Shown here: positions 51,501 through 61,915 of the stretch, piece by piece
How the letters are laid out: each line of letters begins with the position of its first letter
Position numbering within the stretch: position 1 is the first letter of the stretch
NCBI RefSeq assembly: GCF_032854445.1
Contig: NC_088295.1
Coordinates: 20,261,385-20,325,384 of the forward strand
DNA length: 64,000 nucleotides
Source of the DNA: Liolophura sinensis
Taxonomy: Eukaryota; Mollusca; Polyplacophora; Chitonida; Chitonidae
Direction of reading: 5' to 3'
Program-made: the position numbers and the translations under genes
The notes under the pieces: model-generated
What the model saw: the letters and a program-made list of their open reading frames with translations, nothing else
The model's database searches: none
What the model was told of the DNA's origin: nothing

Positions 51501-52700
51501 TTCTCACAAAAGGCAGATGAAGTGTAGTTAGTAGTTGTATTGGCAGTTGGATTTATTGATTACTATGGTCATTTTGTCTCATTGTAAATGCTTGTACGGA
51601 AGCCTTAAATCACAATGTAGTACTAAGTCATGAGATTGTGGAACCACAGAAATCCTTTGTTGCCAGATCACAAGTGAGTTGATGACTATTATCAGACTAT
51701 GTAGATGTCACTAATGTTCATTCGAACTGCTGACCATAAATGATCTATATCTGTTTTGAATCAGTAATCACTTCACAAATCATATGTTAGGTCAACGAAT
51801 GAATTGTGAACCATATTTATATGTATTTGTGAGTCATTTGTCTGTTAATTGTTTCATTAGCGTTTAATGTCAGGTCAGGTTACTCTTTTATTAGTTTAAC
51901 CTTGAGAACCTTCACACCAGAATTTTAATAGTATTTTTGATTTCATGGTTGATTTCTTGTGTAACTTCATTCAAAGGAAGTCAAGAAAATTTCTTGAATG
52001 TAAAATTAAGGAAAGTAAAGGTGTGAAAATACCCCACGGGATTCTGACTGCTTAGATGTTTTGACTTCACAGGAGAATACAGTAAATTTATTCCCCGCTC
52101 TATTCAAATTTATTATCAGCCATCCTATCACATTATTACCACCATTATCATGTTGTATCAGGCCATCTGTCATAGGTAAGCGCTAATTGATGTGAAAACC
52201 ATCTTGCTCTGTTAGTCACATATCTGCTCCACGTTAACCACAAGTTAAAATCTACTGGTATATGACTGAGAACACAGGTGGGCCATATTCATGTATTTTA
52301 TACCTATACAGATTGTGGAATGTTCATTTCCTACCCCAATTCACCTGGGATTTCCTTACTCCCCAGGGTCAGAGTTGTGTAGGTCCAGCAAGCATGCCCC
52401 CCTTTTCTGAAGGTCTATGTTGTTTTATTCCTTTTGATTCACATCCAATAATGCTTTTTCAAAAGTTATCTGAGAAGATTGTTTAATTGTTACCTGCAGG
52501 CATAACCACTTTGAGAAGGTAATCTATCATGGTTAGGATCTGATTACCTGTCATGATGTCTGCTGTGGTGGGTGAGTCTATACAGGATGCACCTGAACCT
52601 CACAAAGTGTCAGTCAGTCCTCTCGGATTAATACTTTCTACTTTACAGTGGACCTGTGGTGCTAGACCTGATGTTCTCGTGTTTTTTTAATGTTTAAAAT

Positions 52701-52985
52701 GATCCCAAGAGCTGGTCATGGTCAGCTGGTAAAGGTGTTTGCTTTTCAGTCACTAGGTCACATGAAACGTGGGGTCAGTACCATTTTCGGAGATGAATTT
52801 TCATATTTCCTTGCTTTTGTTGCCCTCTAGGCCTTAATATCATTAAGCGGTCGATGGTGTAGTCTTGCATGTAGTTAACCTGGTGATCTGGTTTCTTCCA
52901 CCCACAATATGCTGGCTAGTATAAGAGAAGAATTCTTGACTATGCCTATGGTGTTGAACAAAGGCTAGAAAGAGAAGAGGAAAAA
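52701..52985 (+). mobile_element. SINE family 2 copy
   Basis: The head GTCAGCTGGTAAAGGTGTTT and GGGGTCAGTACC is followed by CCCTCTAGGCCTTAATATCA and GCGGTCGATGG. The 3' part has GGTTTCTTCCACCCACAATA, TGCTGGCTAGTATAAG and GAATTCTTGAC. That 3' part parallels the family 1 end (GGTTTCCTCCCACCATAATG, TGCTGGCCGCC, ATATTCTTGAG), so both families share a 3' domain. Confidence 0.7.
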
Positions 52986-53509
52986 AATCACTCAGTTTAC
53001 TCACTTACTCTTTTTTCACCCAAGAACATGCACATTATCAAACATGAATGTTTCAACAACAGATACTCTTGCTCTAGTTTAATGTGAAAATGTTGCTCTA
53101 AAAGTATTTTTTCAGTAATGGGTCGACAGACACTTAAAATTATAACACCTGTTGGCAGTGTAATGCAGAGATGTAAAAACTGGCAAAAGCATATATCCAG
53201 TTCATATACATGCCGAATCTACCTGAAAGGTTGAATGAGAGACATTCAGCTTGTCAGGTAAAAGAGCAACATGCTGTATTATAACAGTCCTAGGGTTGAA
53301 AAATATTTGCATTTGTGCCTACATGTACATGTGGTGCTATTAATTTGCTGTTACCTGTAGTGTTAGAAATGGGTGCCTTTGCATTTGTTTGCAAAGTGTC
53401 TTTCGAAAGGTTAGTGCATGACCATGAACACTGCACAACCCTAACAGACCTGAGGTGTACACAACAATTGGAGGATGACTCCACCTCATCTTTAACATGC
53501 AGTAGAGAG

Positions 53510-53690
53510 GATTGGTACAAAAAGGGTACACAACGGATTGGTACAGAAAGGGTACACAGCAGATTGGTACAGAAAGGGTACACAGCGGATTGGTACAGAA
53601 AGGGTACACAGAGGATTGGTACAGAAAGGGTACACAGCGGATTGGTACAGAAAGGGTACACAGCGGATTGGTACAGAAAGGGTAGACATC
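53510..53690. repeat. 26-bp minisatellite, seven copies
   Basis: The unit GATTGGTACAGAAAGGGTAC plus ACAGCG recurs every 26 bases (53510, 53536, 53562 and so on) with few substitutions, so it is young. It lacks stop codons in several frames on both strands, which produces long overlapping open frames that I do not regard as genes. Confidence 0.93.
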
Positions 53691-56600
53691 GAAGAAATCT
53701 ATATACACCTCATATACATGTACATTGAAGTGTATCTCAATGACTTGAAAAACAGGAATTTTGAGTGGATCTCTCAAACATATAGAATTGTTGTGAATTA
53801 CATGTAGTTCAGTTCACAAATTCACAAATTATGGGGACTTTTTATTTTGAGCATCATTTGACAATTTATTCTCTATCTCTTTTGTCTTTTTTTTTTTTGT
53901 TTTTTTGTTTTTTTTTTTGTTTACAAGATATTATTCAAATTCATGTGTTCTATTAATGCATCAGTAATGTACATGAATATATGCTTTATGTACCATCCTT
54001 CAGTTAGGTTGACATGAGGTGGCCTGCCTTCTTGAGGTAAGCATAATCTGAATAGTGTCAACTCCTCAATGTCTGTGACTTTTTTCTGCTTGTACTAAAC
54101 TTAATTTGTTAAATCGATTTGCCATAGTGATGCTATGTGAAGTATAGTCTTTCATTATTGATCATCTGGTAGTGAAGCATGCAGAGACTGACACATGGCT
54201 ACAGGTTTTTGTCTAGCTGGTGGATTCATACCCACAGATGATTTCATTACCTAATGTTGTATAGCGATCTGTTGTCTTGTATCACATTCTGGCAAATATC
54301 CATTTAACTTCTTGTTTTGTCTTATTGATTGGAATTGGTGGTCACATTGAGCTTGTTGCTTCATTCCCAAGTTGTAATAAGATAAATGTGTAAGTGGTAC
54401 ACCAGACAGTGGTTCAGCAGACAAAAGTACTGTCAGATCAAACTGAAAATTTGAGCAAATATGAAATTTTTTGGCACAGAGTCAATCCAGGGAGAAGGAC
54501 ATCTGTGAATGCAGCCAATGAGGCTGTATTACTGGCTATCTCATAAGGCTGTACATGTACGTTGATGAACACAATTTTGCTCATATTTAACTTTCACTTG
54601 GCACCAAAGAATATCTTTGTTGATCAGTAGAGTTGGTGAAGAATTTGTTCTCTTTGATACATATGCATTATTGTTTAGAATCAATGGTAAAAAATAAAAG
54701 AAATTCAGCCAAAACACAGGTATTGCAGTCTAAGCTAATTTCGTGAGCTGTTATTGAGTAGAGAGTGTATAGTTAGTTGCCATAGGCTAGCTGTTTGTTC
54801 CTGACGATGACAGATGGCCAGACTCTCTCTCAGTGACCACCCATGTAACGGCGTCAGCATCTCCCACTGCTCGGTTGGTCGGAATCAAAATTGCGATGAG
54901 GTGATATCAAAAAGAGGCATATCGAAAACAAAGAAAGCTGTCAGATTGCCAAGGAACGGCAACATTTTGTTTTAAATTGTATTTGAGAAATGGTCTCAGT
55001 GGAGCATCTCGCATTGAAGTTAGTTGATGTGGAATAATTGTGTTGGGATGCCAGCATAAAGCTGAGCTTGGTAAATCACACGACCATTGTACGTTGTGCT
55101 GACTAGGGTCAGGACGTCTGATGTATAACAGCATCTCCTTGTGATGCATGTCAGTGCTGTCCTTTTTATCCAGTGTAATTCTCTGCATTATCACATTGGC
55201 CTCTAGCACTAGATACACTGGTGCACAGTTACATGTACACAAGTTGTTGAGATATTAGTTATGAATTTGTAACAAATATTAAGCTGTTGACCCAAGTAAC
55301 AAATTTGTTTTATTATAGATACAGTACAATGTGCTCACATGCTTAACCTTCACACAATAGAATTCACTGATCTCACAAAATCTTGGATTTTCTTTTTACA
55401 GTGTACTTTGCTACATAAACCTATATTGAATGTTGAACTATATATGCTATGTTTGACATTTAAGAAAGTGTTAAGCTTTGTCATGAATGGGAAATAGTTT
55501 ACAAAGTAGAAAAAAAAGTTGTGCCATTGGCAATTTTATCCCACTTTAGAATAGGATTGCTAGTTGCTGTAGATTGATAATGCAGTGTAAATCTCTATTA
55601 ACTGCTGTCATGAATACATCAACATTTTCACATATGTAAAAGGAATTGTGCAGTGGTAAAAATAGCAGTTGACACTTAGTGTTAAAATGGTAATTATTTG
55701 TAATGGTGGCAGTGATTGGGCTTTTCCTGCTAATCATCAGCCATTAGACATGCCCTGCATCATTTTTTGACTAAAACCTAGTATTTATGGTAATGAAAAC
55801 AGCTGACTAACTGGGGTTGGAATGAGGGGTATCTCAGCTCTTTCCTGTCAGTCCTTATAGTTGCATCGGGCCAGCACTTTAACGTCTGCCCCAGCCTGAA
55901 AATGATCGAAAATTTATCGTACTTCTTCATGTTGAGCATAATCTTTGACCAAAGAGTACAAGATTTTTGTTTCATAAATTCTTTTATGTACACCTTTTCA
56001 TGTTCTGTCCATGTCTTGTGAAAGTTTTCATAGCACATGAGAATGATGGTCCTTACCCAAATCAAATATGCAAATATATCTTCCACTTGTAACAGGTGGT
56101 CCTACACCATGCATCTGGTTAGGTACAACGAAGAACTTCACAGACAGGTTGTCTAATTTAAAGCTTTAGCCAAAAATTGATCAGAGCAAATCCAAACCTA
56201 TTATTGTTTTATTTTTTTATTATTGTTGTTTTTACTATTATTTTAGAATAGCCCAAATAATTACCTTTCACAAGTTCATAAAATTTATGAAGCACATTAT
56301 AACTTTTCAATTCCAGAATAATTTTAACACTTTAAATGCATGTAGTACATGCATTTCTGTGCTTAAAGGCAATAATTTGAGCTGTTTTTGGTAAATACCA
56401 AAATGGATTTGCAAATATGTTTATTTTTTGCCAAAAATCTCATGTATAGCCCCATTAAGATGCCAAAATATATATTTTGTGACCCAGGTTGAGCATTTCC
56501 TTTGTCTACTTCTGTATAAATGAAGAAGTGAACAAGTGGCTCACTGAGTTATTAAAAATAACTCATAAAAAAAGGTAAGTTAATCAAATCAAAGAAAATA

Positions 56601-57574
56601 AATATATTCATCTGAAATTAAATTACATTAACTGATATGTTCCTGTTCAGATTTGGTGTTTATATTTTGTCTTTGATGTGACGACGTACCCCGGCCAAGC
56701 CATGCAGTCTAATTGTAGTACATCCTGCCTGTAAATACAACATATAAACCCACACATGAAGGGACTTGCACAAATGGCCATGCTGGCTATTAGCCTGCCA
56801 GGTTTGGGTATAGACACTTATCATAGTTTTTCACTGATTATCATGACTGATTGATACAGGTTTAAGCGCTTTTCAGCCTAGAGCATAATAATTCCCTGAA
56901 CAACTGATGAATTATTTATCAGTCAACACTTTACACTTGAGTGTTTTAATATCCAGCTGCACGTGTCATTTATATACTACATTAGACCAGCATTTCCTCC
57001 AGGCTTTTTGAATAGGATTGTGGAAAGTCACTCAATTTTTGATTGCAGCAGAACTGAAACACACCTTGTGGCAGCAAAGGACGTTAATTCCATACAATTT
57101 ATCAACAGTTCTAATGTTTGATTTCGTTGGCGACGATTAGGGACCACCCTGAAGGTACATGGGTAAATAATGTGAAATATTCAGTTTTTACCTGAAATGG
57201 CATTAATATCCATAGTTATTGTAATGAGGCCTGGTCATTGTCACTGTGAGTCACTGGAAATAGTTGCTGTTCATGTGTACTAAATGAGCAGCTGTGAAAG
57301 TAATGTGTGCCGAACTTATTGACTATTTGTTGTCCATGTAATCACACACAGGAGTCAGTAACTTGTTGGAGAGTAGTCATTTTTGGCTTAATAGTTTTCT
57401 GTAATCTTTGATGCTAGGTATAGTAGAGGTAAAATAAAGAGCTTATTAATTTTTTTCTCTCTCTTTTTGGCATGTCATTATTAATACATTTTTATTTATT
57501 TATCTCATTGTTGCTTAATGCTATTCTGATCTTTTTTGACTGAATAGTAAATGAATTATCCGTAGTAGATTGAC

Positions 57575-57650
57575 TACTTGACGTTTTATTGTCGCGATAA
57601 AACTGAAAGATTGTTGAAAGCGATGTTAAAACTTTCACTCACTCACTCAC
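57575..57650 (+). mobile_element. 3' end of a SINE with TCAC tail
   Basis: The segment GATAAAACTGAAAGATTGTT, GAAAGCGATGTTAAAACTTT ends in a (CACT)n tract. This form of SINE or LINE tail is familiar from molluscan genomes and differs from the AAATAAAT tail of family 1. Confidence 0.55.
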
Positions 57651-57799
57651 TCATTCTTAATGCTATATTAGAGAATTTCACACTTATTTGATGTTGGTCA
57701 ATTTTATGTGCCCTGAAGTCAACCAGCAACCAGTATCAAGTTTCTGACAAACTCTTCAATTGCCTGCTACATGGGTGGAAGATATCAGTGTTCTTTAAA

Positions 57800-58387
57800 G
57801 CCGTGACCAGACTATCCCACATCGTTCAACTTTTGATAACTTAACAGCAAGTTGAATGCTGTTGAGGTAAGTTGAGTGTCCCGTCCACACTACAAATCTG
57901 ATAGGTCAACATTGTCCAACACTGTTGTCATGTGTTGAACTGTGTTGAGCTGTGTTTTTTTACCACACTTTCGATAAATTGGAGGGAAATTTACGTCTTT
58001 CTCTCCAATGCATGAGACACAATGACAAGCAGCCGAAAGAATCATGTTGTGGGTTTGACATGTATCAGCGAAACTGTCTCATTGTGAGAACAGTTTTTCT
58101 CTTTTGCCCTTGGCGCTGCCATCTTGCCCAGGTCCTGTGCCTTAAGACGGTCACGTTATCTCTACATGCTTGCTCATTGGCTGCATTCACTCAACTCGAC
58201 AACTTGTTGACAAAAACTACCCAGGCACATTTCCAATTCAATAAAGTTGGATGGTGTTGAGTGTTGTTGAAGGAAGTTGAAGAACCTGTCCAGACTGCTC
58301 AACATGGCTCAACTTGTGGACTCAACATCAAGTTGAATCTTGTTGAGTCAACAAAAGTTGAGTGATGTTGGGTAGTTTGAATGGGGC
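57800..58387. mobile_element. Non-autonomous DNA transposon with long inverted termini
   Basis: The left end (GACCAGACTATCCCACATCG, TTCAACTTTTG, then CAAGTTGAATGCTGTTGAG) is mirrored by the reverse complement of the right end (CAAACTACCCAACATCACT, CAACTTTTG, then TTCAACTTGATGTTGAG). Inverted ends run about 60-100 bp and are rich in GTTGA words. The 102-codon internal frame at 57952 shows no transposase motif. Confidence 0.75.
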
Positions 58388-58427
58388 GTAAAGAAACATA
58401 AAACACCGTTTAACTGGGAAAGATTCC

Positions 58428-58556
58428 GTTACACATGGAAAAAGGACACATTTCTGTTACACACGGAAAAATGACAGTTCTCTTACATATGGAAAGATGA
58501 CACATTTCTGTTACACATGGAAAAATGGTACACTTCTTTTGTTCTGGGAAAATGGG
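58428..58556. repeat. Tandem repeat, 26-28 bp unit
   Basis: Four to five copies of TTACACATGGAAAAATGACA followed by TTCT start at about 58429, 58457, 58483 and 58511, just right of the long-TIR element. Confidence 0.75.
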
Positions 58557-58671
58557 TACAGCACAGTTATGATGGGAAGTATTGTTCTGGGTGCCTATTC
58601 AGTGGCTGGTGTTAGATACATCAGCCGATGAAGCAAAGCATGGAAAAATGCTTCTGCCTTTGAATGTGCCA

Positions 58672-58726
58672 CTCAGAATTCACATTGCCCCTCAGAATTC
58701 ACATTGCCCCTTAGAATTCACATTGC
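58672..58726. repeat. 19-bp tandem repeat, three copies
   Basis: CTCAGAATTCACATTGCCC is repeated three times, the third with one substitution. It is young and short. Confidence 0.85.
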
Positions 58727-60663
58727 TTCAGTTCCCAAGCATTGTGTATGTAACAGAGGTGCATGTATGTTAACGGTATTTAGCACAATTTCCTTTTTAA
58801 ACAGACATTTTCTTCCTGGCAACTACATGTTGTCACAAGTTGGCAATGTTTTCCTGGGCGTTTTCTAATCAGTGGGCGGTACTAGAGTTTGAAATATTTC
58901 TAACGTTTCATTGGATTATGCTAGACTAGCCCAGCCCTCTGTTAAATGAGGAGGTCGTTGATTTAAGCTGTCAGTCTGTTTGACAGGGATTATGCTGCAG
59001 ATAGCGTGTTTGCTTTTTCGGGGAACAATAATTTCGTCCCATTCCACAACAAGTAATATTATCTTGAAGGTGTTAAATGCCAAAGTTCTTTGAGGTGTAC
59101 TGAATGTTTATTTACCTTTTTTTCTTTGTATTTTGAAAGTGGGGTGGTAACAAAACAATTTCCCCTTAAAAAGGTTGTGTTTTTGATTCAAAAAGACGCT
59201 GAAGGCATGATGAAGTACCACAGTTTGGTTTTAGCTGAACACATCATAGCAGCTTATAGTAATGGAAATCTTATATTTTAACCCATTTCACCTTATCTTG
59301 CTATGATATACTTTTTTGCAGAATGAACACACCTGAGTGAATATGTACTAGAGCTTTACTCGTAGACCTACAATTAATATTTGTGACTTGTAGAGGAACT
59401 ACCGATTGATCATGAGGGTGGCAGCTACCTGTTGTTGTGATGATAATAAACAACAGCTGTGCGATAATTTGAAACTAATTTTTCTGCAGCGCCGTACAAA
59501 AAATCCTACCACCACAGGCTATAAACTAGAGGCTGAGTATGTCTATGGACAAACCATTACACCTGACTACTGTACTGACTGACATCAAATTAATGAGGAC
59601 ACTTTCTCTATCAGCCCTCTGAGTCAGTTTTTAGAGGAGAAAAAAAAATTCCATTTTAAGGCCTTATCTGCAAGCTTGAGTATCCTCAGGCTGATGATTT
59701 GTACTGGTTTAGCAGGAGACAGAAATAGTTTCACACTCGGATGAATTTTCTCACAGCTTTAATATTTTAAAGACCTGTGGTCTTGCTATGTGCAGATTCA
59801 AAATTACAAATATTTCACAAGTTGCTTTTATGTACAAATACGTTTTGAGACATGGAATGAAACATGCAGCAAGGAATAATATATGCTCTTACATATTCTT
59901 TCTTCAAGTAAGTCAAAATGACAAAAGTTACAGGTAAGTTCGTATAAACTAGAAAGACTTGATAGTAAAGACTTGGATGTATATTAAAGTCTCTAACCAC
60001 AACTTACACATAGCACATTGTACTTATGAATACCCCTGGATCTATATCGTCATGTTTGCGCAGAAACACATATAAATTAAAGTTGGGTATGCTGTATTAA
60101 GCGCAAGTCTGTTTTGAGTGGCACTCACTGATAGATACACAACAGGATCACAGACAGAAAGGTTCACACACGCACACAGGGAAATGTTGTGGCACTTGGC
60201 CTCAGATCAGTCACGAGAAGCTTCCTGTATCATATACCACAAATATGAAATAAAACACATGATAAATCTGCCGAGTCAGCAGGGATGAGAAGTGAAAGGC
60301 CTGTCGTTGGCTGTGGCTGACCCGAAGTGGATTTCCCCTAAATCCCAACATCAACAGTGGAATCACTATTACATCTCTCTGCTCTGTCTCTGGATTTAGG
60401 AGTTTTCAGGGTAAAACACTGTAGTTCCATAGCACTGAGAATGGCTGCCTATGACAAGGCCGCAGTCCAGGAAAATCTCACAACCACTCATTCAGTCATA
60501 CATTCACGCAGATGTAAACTTCTGTCCCTATAAGTCACAATGGGATATATCCTGGGAAACATGATCAAGGATTCATGCTGGATTAAATACTTTACAAACT
60601 TGGTATGAAAGTTTCTAGACACGAACACAATCACATCACATCACTCACTGGTCAACTTTGTTG

Positions 60664-61524
60664 TCAGACAACAGAGTAGACTTTCTGGTCATTGTCATCA
60701 CTGAGAGAGTGAACCACGGCTGTGGTGGTCACACTCGGGCCACCCAAATGTAGGAACCCCGCACTCACCATGGGCTTATAGTCTGCAGTGGACGTGCTTT
60801 GACTCGGGGGTGAGGCATTGCCTGTGTACATATTATTCCCAATGTCTGTTTTAGGCATGCCCGACACATCACCGTAGTAGGGGTGAAATAATAAGTTAGT
60901 GGGAGCTAAATAGTCTGTGATCTGGACATTTTCTGAGAAGGATATAGGACTCCGGTCTACATCCTCACGTTTACTGTGACTTATCGACCTCAGTAATGGT
61001 ACATCCTGAAAAGCGGACAACTGGTGGTCATATTTTTGTAAATAATGAGCAGATCGGGAACTTCTGAACCCTGAATCATCCGAGTCTGTGGAGGCCTGAG
61101 AGTATGGCCTCTTGCCTCTTTTTGTGTGATAACTGTCTGATAACTCTGATATACCGCTGTCCTGTCGTCTAGAGGCCAAATCACCAACATCATCCAGTTC
61201 TGTGGTCTTGTCAAACCGTGTTTCAAATGTCACACGAGGACTGCCATTTTCTAATGTCTGTATATTGTCCATATCATAGGAAGGTATGACCTTCATCTCC
61301 CAGAGCTGGGAACGCTGGGGTGGTGGGTTACTGGGTGGGGGTGGGGGTGGTGGAGACATATCTTTACGGCCAGGCCAACCCTTAGCATGAGGAGCATAAC
61401 GTTTGGTCATGATTTTTCTCCTGACTCTCATCCTGTAGAGACACCAGAGAAACACGATGAATAAAATCACCGTGATGATGGCGGGCACCAGCACACCAAT
61501 GTAGAATAACATTGTCTCGTTCAT
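60664..61524 (-). CDS. Unrecognised single-pass membrane protein with proline run, degron-like motifs and PDZ-ligand C-terminus
   Basis: An uninterrupted 286-residue frame in a window where random frames rarely pass 145. A ten-residue N-terminus with an N-E-T sequon precedes one hydrophobic span (about 7-29), then a basic RMRVRRK stop-transfer, so N-out/C-in topology is expected. The cytosolic tail has seven prolines at 58-64 plus PPP at 67-69, a candidate SH3/WW/EVH1 ligand. DSGISELS (122-129) and DSGFRS (150-155) resemble beta-TrCP phosphodegrons. The C-terminus VYSVV fits a class I PDZ ligand (S-x-V) and also a YxxPhi sorting signal. No enzyme domain is visible. I do not recognise the family; adaptor-like proteins such as PRR7 share this layout but not clear sequence. 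The plus-strand context suggests minus-strand 5' UTR splicing (acceptor near 61916). Confidence 0.78.
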   Translation of the reverse strand: MNETMLFYIGVLVPAIITVILFIVFLWCLYRMRVRRKIMTKRYAPHAKGWPGRKDMSPPPPPPPSNPPPQRSQLWEMKVIPSYDMDNIQTLENGSPRVTFETRFDKTTELDDVGDLASRRQDSGISELSDSYHTKRGKRPYSQASTDSDDSGFRSSRSAHYLQKYDHQLSAFQDVPLLRSISHSKREDVDRSPISFSENVQITDYLAPTNLLFHPYYGDVSGMPKTDIGNNMYTGNASPPSQSTSTADYKPMVSAGFLHLGGPSVTTTAVVHSLSDDNDQKVYSVV

Positions 61525-61915
61525 AGCAAAGGTGCATACATACTACAGATAAATTCACGCTTAACCTCTCCCACCTGTCAGGCTAATGCTGGTCAACTTC
61601 GTTAATAGCTCAGGTAAATCTCCGAAATGTTCAGGTGTGGCTCGAGTAAACCTGTGTAGTCCAAAGGTAATTCTTCACAGTAGTCCAGGTTGAAGCTTTC
61701 AGTATCTCGGCTGTCTTCACAGTAACTTGGTAAACTGCAATAAGTGTTCGAATATTGCCAAAGTAACTATTCAGAGTGATTCAGGCAACTCTCTTATAGC
61801 CCATGGGGTAACCTCATCAACTTCACCTACGTCTGGTATCAGGTAAAATGTCCACTTGTGTGTTGCTCTCTCACCTGGGATAGACTGCCGTGCTTGTCGT
61901 CTCTCTCAACAGCTG
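61525..61915 (-). other. Probable 5' untranslated exon sequence of the membrane-protein gene
   Basis: On the minus strand a pyrimidine-rich TCTCTTTTACCTTCAG acceptor ends at about 61916, upstream of the ATG at 61524, with no in-frame need for coding. A second possible donor (ATCCCAG, GTGAGA near 61873) and acceptor (TTTATCTGTAG near 61545) could split it into two UTR exons. The choice cannot be made without transcripts. Confidence 0.4.

Larger units (their letters stand above)
47674..60663. other. 13 kb without a recognised exon, downstream of the last UTP6 exon seen
   Basis: The UTP6 frame requires a further exon beginning with two bases of a split codon, but no segment resembling the next HAT repeats was found on the plus strand. 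Contents that can be named are a MITE-like element (48115-48571), a SINE (52701-52985), a 26-bp minisatellite (53510-53690), a TCAC-tailed SINE end (57575-57650), a long-TIR element (57800-58387) and two small tandem repeats near 58.4-58.7 kb. This is either a very long intron or a misassembly. Confidence 0.5.

Noticed and set aside
53290-53807. Overlapping frames on both strands (137, 145, 123 residues) with repeated TQRIGTERVH or CVPFLYQS units
   Set aside because: They are produced by the stop-free 26-bp tandem repeat; no start context, domain or splice structure supports a gene.
55778-56086. 102-residue minus-strand frame starting MEDIFAYLIW
   Set aside because: No recognisable domain, no splice partners, and composition like the surrounding non-coding DNA; a repeat fragment is as likely.
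57952-58260. 102-residue frame as a transposase remnant
   Set aside because: No catalytic motif or zinc-binding pattern is seen; it is internal filler of a non-autonomous element.
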